DNA from: Pseudomonadota bacterium
GTDB taxonomy: Bacteria; Pseudomonadota; Alphaproteobacteria; Rhizobiales; Beijerinckiaceae
Assembly: GCA_023422485.1 (NCBI GenBank)
Contig: JAGTAM010000538.1
Span: forward strand, 1 to 7,642
DNA length: 7,642 nt
Direction of reading: 5' to 3'
Under the pieces are notes generated by a model that saw nothing but the letters and a program-made list of their open reading frames with translations, was not told where the DNA came from and did not search any database. The stretch's first letter is position 1, and each line of letters opens with the position of its first letter. A program made the position numbers and the translations under genes. Of this stretch, positions 6,260 through 7,642 are shown piece by piece.

Positions 6260-7067
6260 GGTTCAGCCGCGTGCGGGCGATCTGGCGGTAGCCGTATTTG
6301 TGGAGCAGGCTCGGCAGGTCGATCTGCCACTGGTCGGCGCCGTTCTCGATGATGAGAAGCGACGGGAGCAGCGAGGCCGGTGCGTCGCGCAGGAACGGCT
6401 CCAGGATCAGATCCTCCGCCCCCTCGACATCGAGCTTGATCGCATCGATGCGCTCGATCCGCTCCGAGCGGCAGAGATCGACCAACGTTATAGCGGGCAC
6501 GCGCACGGTCGCGTTCTTGTGGGTGCCGACGATCTTCACGCTCGATTCGCCGCGGTTGCGCGGATCGATGAACAGGGTCAGCTCGCCGCCCTTGTCGGCG
6601 ACCGCGCAGGCGATGGCCTTGACCGTGCCGAACGGGTTCTGGCCGATGTTGAAGGTCAGCCGGTCGAACACGTCGGGCTGCGGCTCGACCGCGAGGATGC
6701 GGGCACGCGGCCCCGTGAAAGCGGCCACGAACAGCGCGTAGGCGCCGATATTGGCGCCGATGTCGAGGAACACCGCGTCGTCCCTCAGGCGCTGCTTGAG
6801 CAGCGCGCGCTCCTGCGGGTCGAAGAACTGCGGGGTGAAGAGCACCTTCTTCTCGCAGTTGTTGTTGTAGGGGTGCAGCCGCATCCGCGCGCCGTAGCGC
6901 TCGACGTCGAGCGGGCGCCCGCGCAGCATCGAGATCGCCAGGCGCCGCAGGAACATCGCCATGCGACGGGCGCGCCAGGACTGCTCGGGAAGCCGCTGGG
7001 TGCGCTCCGCGATCCGCGCGACGAGGCCGGTGGGGGCGTAGGTGCCGTAGGGCGAGGAATCGGTCAT
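6222..7067 (-). CDS. FkbM-family SAM-dependent methyltransferase
   Basis: The 281-residue protein has the FkbM/Methyltransf_21 layout. The SAM-binding motif I is VFLDIGANIGAYAL (99-112), the acidic residue after beta 2 is Glu128 in ILAVEPQPDVFDRLTFN, and the late block is IDAIKLDVEGAEDLIL (207-222). LLIIENG (237-243) follows. Members methylate hydroxyl groups on small molecules, glycans or glycolipids; the substrate here cannot be inferred. The N-terminal 70 residues, ahead of the catalytic fold, are Arg-rich and have no signal peptide. The start at ATG 7067-7065 has only a weak SD. The gene is convergent and overlapping with sfsA, and divergent from the hydrolase across 160 bp. No polysaccharide or antibiotic cluster is visible nearby. 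Confidence 0.9.
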   Translation of the reverse strand: MTDSSPYGTYAPTGLVARIAERTQRLPEQSWRARRMAMFLRRLAISMLRGRPLDVERYGARMRLHPYNNNCEKKVLFTPQFFDPQERALLKQRLRDDAVFLDIGANIGAYALFVAAFTGPRARILAVEPQPDVFDRLTFNIGQNPFGTVKAIACAVADKGGELTLFIDPRNRGESSVKIVGTHKNATVRVPAITLVDLCRSERIERIDAIKLDVEGAEDLILEPFLRDAPASLLPSLLIIENGADQWQIDLPSLLHKYGYRQIARTRLNLMFERTDSARPA

Positions 7068-7100
7068 CGTAGCGGGGTGATGCCAGCCCGTTGTGGCGGC

Positions 7101-7140
7101 GGCAAGTCGGGCGATGTCGAGCCAAGTCGTGCGAAGTCGG
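7101..7140 (+). repeat. Four hexamer repeats at exact 10-bp spacing
   Basis: AAGTCG at 7104, ATGTCG at 7114, AAGTCG at 7124 and AAGTCG at 7134 are exactly 10 bp apart in the gap between the FkbM gene and the hydrolase. This nearly matches one helical turn, so the copies would face the same side of the DNA. They could be a degenerate 10-mer tandem repeat or phased protein-binding sites. The rest of the gap (7068-7227) shows nothing else I can support. Confidence 0.5.
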
Positions 7141-7227
7141 AAGGCGCGGCGCCAAATCCTGCGGGATGTCGCAAGAAGCCTTCACGCGGCCTTTGACATC
7201 GGCGCCGCCGCGCCCGAAGACACGCCG

Positions 7228-7642
7228 ATGCAGAGCTTCGATTCCGACGGCGTGCAGATCGCCTATATCGACGTGCCGGCCAAGGAAGGGGCGCCCGGCG
7301 GCGGCGACCCGATCCTGCTGATTCACGGCTTCGCCTCGAATCATGCAGTGAACTGGGTCAACACGCTCTGGGTCCGGTATTTGACCGAGGCCGGCTACCG
7401 AGTCGTCGCCCACGACAACCGCGGCCACGGCCAGAGCGAGAAGCTCTACGAGCCCACCGCCTACACCTCCGACCAGATGGCGGGCGACGCGGTGCGATTG
7501 CTACGCCACCTCGGCATCGAGCGGGCGGACGTGATGGGCTATACCATGGGGGCGCGCAGCGGCGCGCACATGGCACTCGATTATCCCAACGAGGTCCGAT
7601 CGCTGCTTCTCGGCGGGATGGGCTTCCATCTTGTCGACGGGC
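7228..7642 (+). CDS. Alpha/beta-hydrolase fold protein, N-terminal part (runs off the right edge)
   Basis: The frame from ATG 7228 stays open to the window end, giving 138 residues of a family usually 250-300 long. The order is typical: beta-strand start MQSFDSDGVQIAYIDVP, oxyanion-hole motif LLIHGF (30-35), then VVAHDNRGHGQSEK (59-72). The nucleophile elbow is VMGYTMGAR (102-110), followed by a GGMG strand. Thr106 (codon ACC at 7543) sits where the catalytic Ser normally is (GxSxG). The acid and His of the triad lie beyond the window. Substrate is unknown; esterase or C-C hydrolase activity is possible in active relatives. The upstream frame is open but lacks a better start with an SD, so ATG 7228 is preferred. 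Confidence 0.87.
   Translation, partial: MQSFDSDGVQIAYIDVPAKEGAPGGGDPILLIHGFASNHAVNWVNTLWVRYLTEAGYRVVAHDNRGHGQSEKLYEPTAYTSDQMAGDAVRLLRHLGIERADVMGYTMGARSGAHMALDYPNEVRSLLLGGMGFHLVDG

Overview
The window is GC-rich bacterial DNA with alphaproteobacterial character, most plausibly from the Methylobacterium/Methylorubrum group. This placement rests on codon use, on the form of the SfsA and CinA-like proteins, and on Hint_2-type domains; it is inference, and no rRNA or other marker gene is present. Seven loci are visible: three on the minus strand and four on the plus strand.

Left end (1-928): the N-terminal half of a LuxR-type helix-turn-helix regulator reads leftward out of the window. It probably starts at a TTG codon preceded by a near-perfect Shine-Dalgarno sequence. 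About 360 bp of non-coding DNA follow, with a 22-bp near-perfect palindrome centred on CTAG, and separate this regulator from the divergent next locus.

Middle (929-4670): two tandem paralogous genes encode the same unusual architecture. Each has seven TolB/PD40-like beta-propeller blades of about 58 residues, followed directly by a C-terminal Hedgehog/intein (Hint_2-like) domain. The first copy carries a one-base deletion inside the Hint domain, so it makes the propeller plus a broken Hint, with the rest of the Hint left out of frame. The second copy is intact (615 aa). The two have similar ribosome binding sites and identical SD-to-start spacing, and lie 74 bp apart, so they may form one transcription unit. 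The propeller ends two residues before the presumed Hint cysteine, so autoprocessing at that point would release a whole propeller. This is the most interesting part of the window.

Right part (4686-7642): ordinary chromosomal genes. A stand-alone MoCF/CinA-type domain protein (minus) is divergent from sfsA (plus). sfsA overlaps tail-to-tail by 38 bp with an FkbM-family methyltransferase (minus). A divergent alpha/beta hydrolase (plus) runs out of the window and has Thr at the position normally held by the nucleophilic Ser. The gap between the last two genes holds four copies of a hexamer at exact 10-bp spacing.

No RNA genes, insertion sequences, CRISPR arrays or convincing intrinsic terminators were seen.
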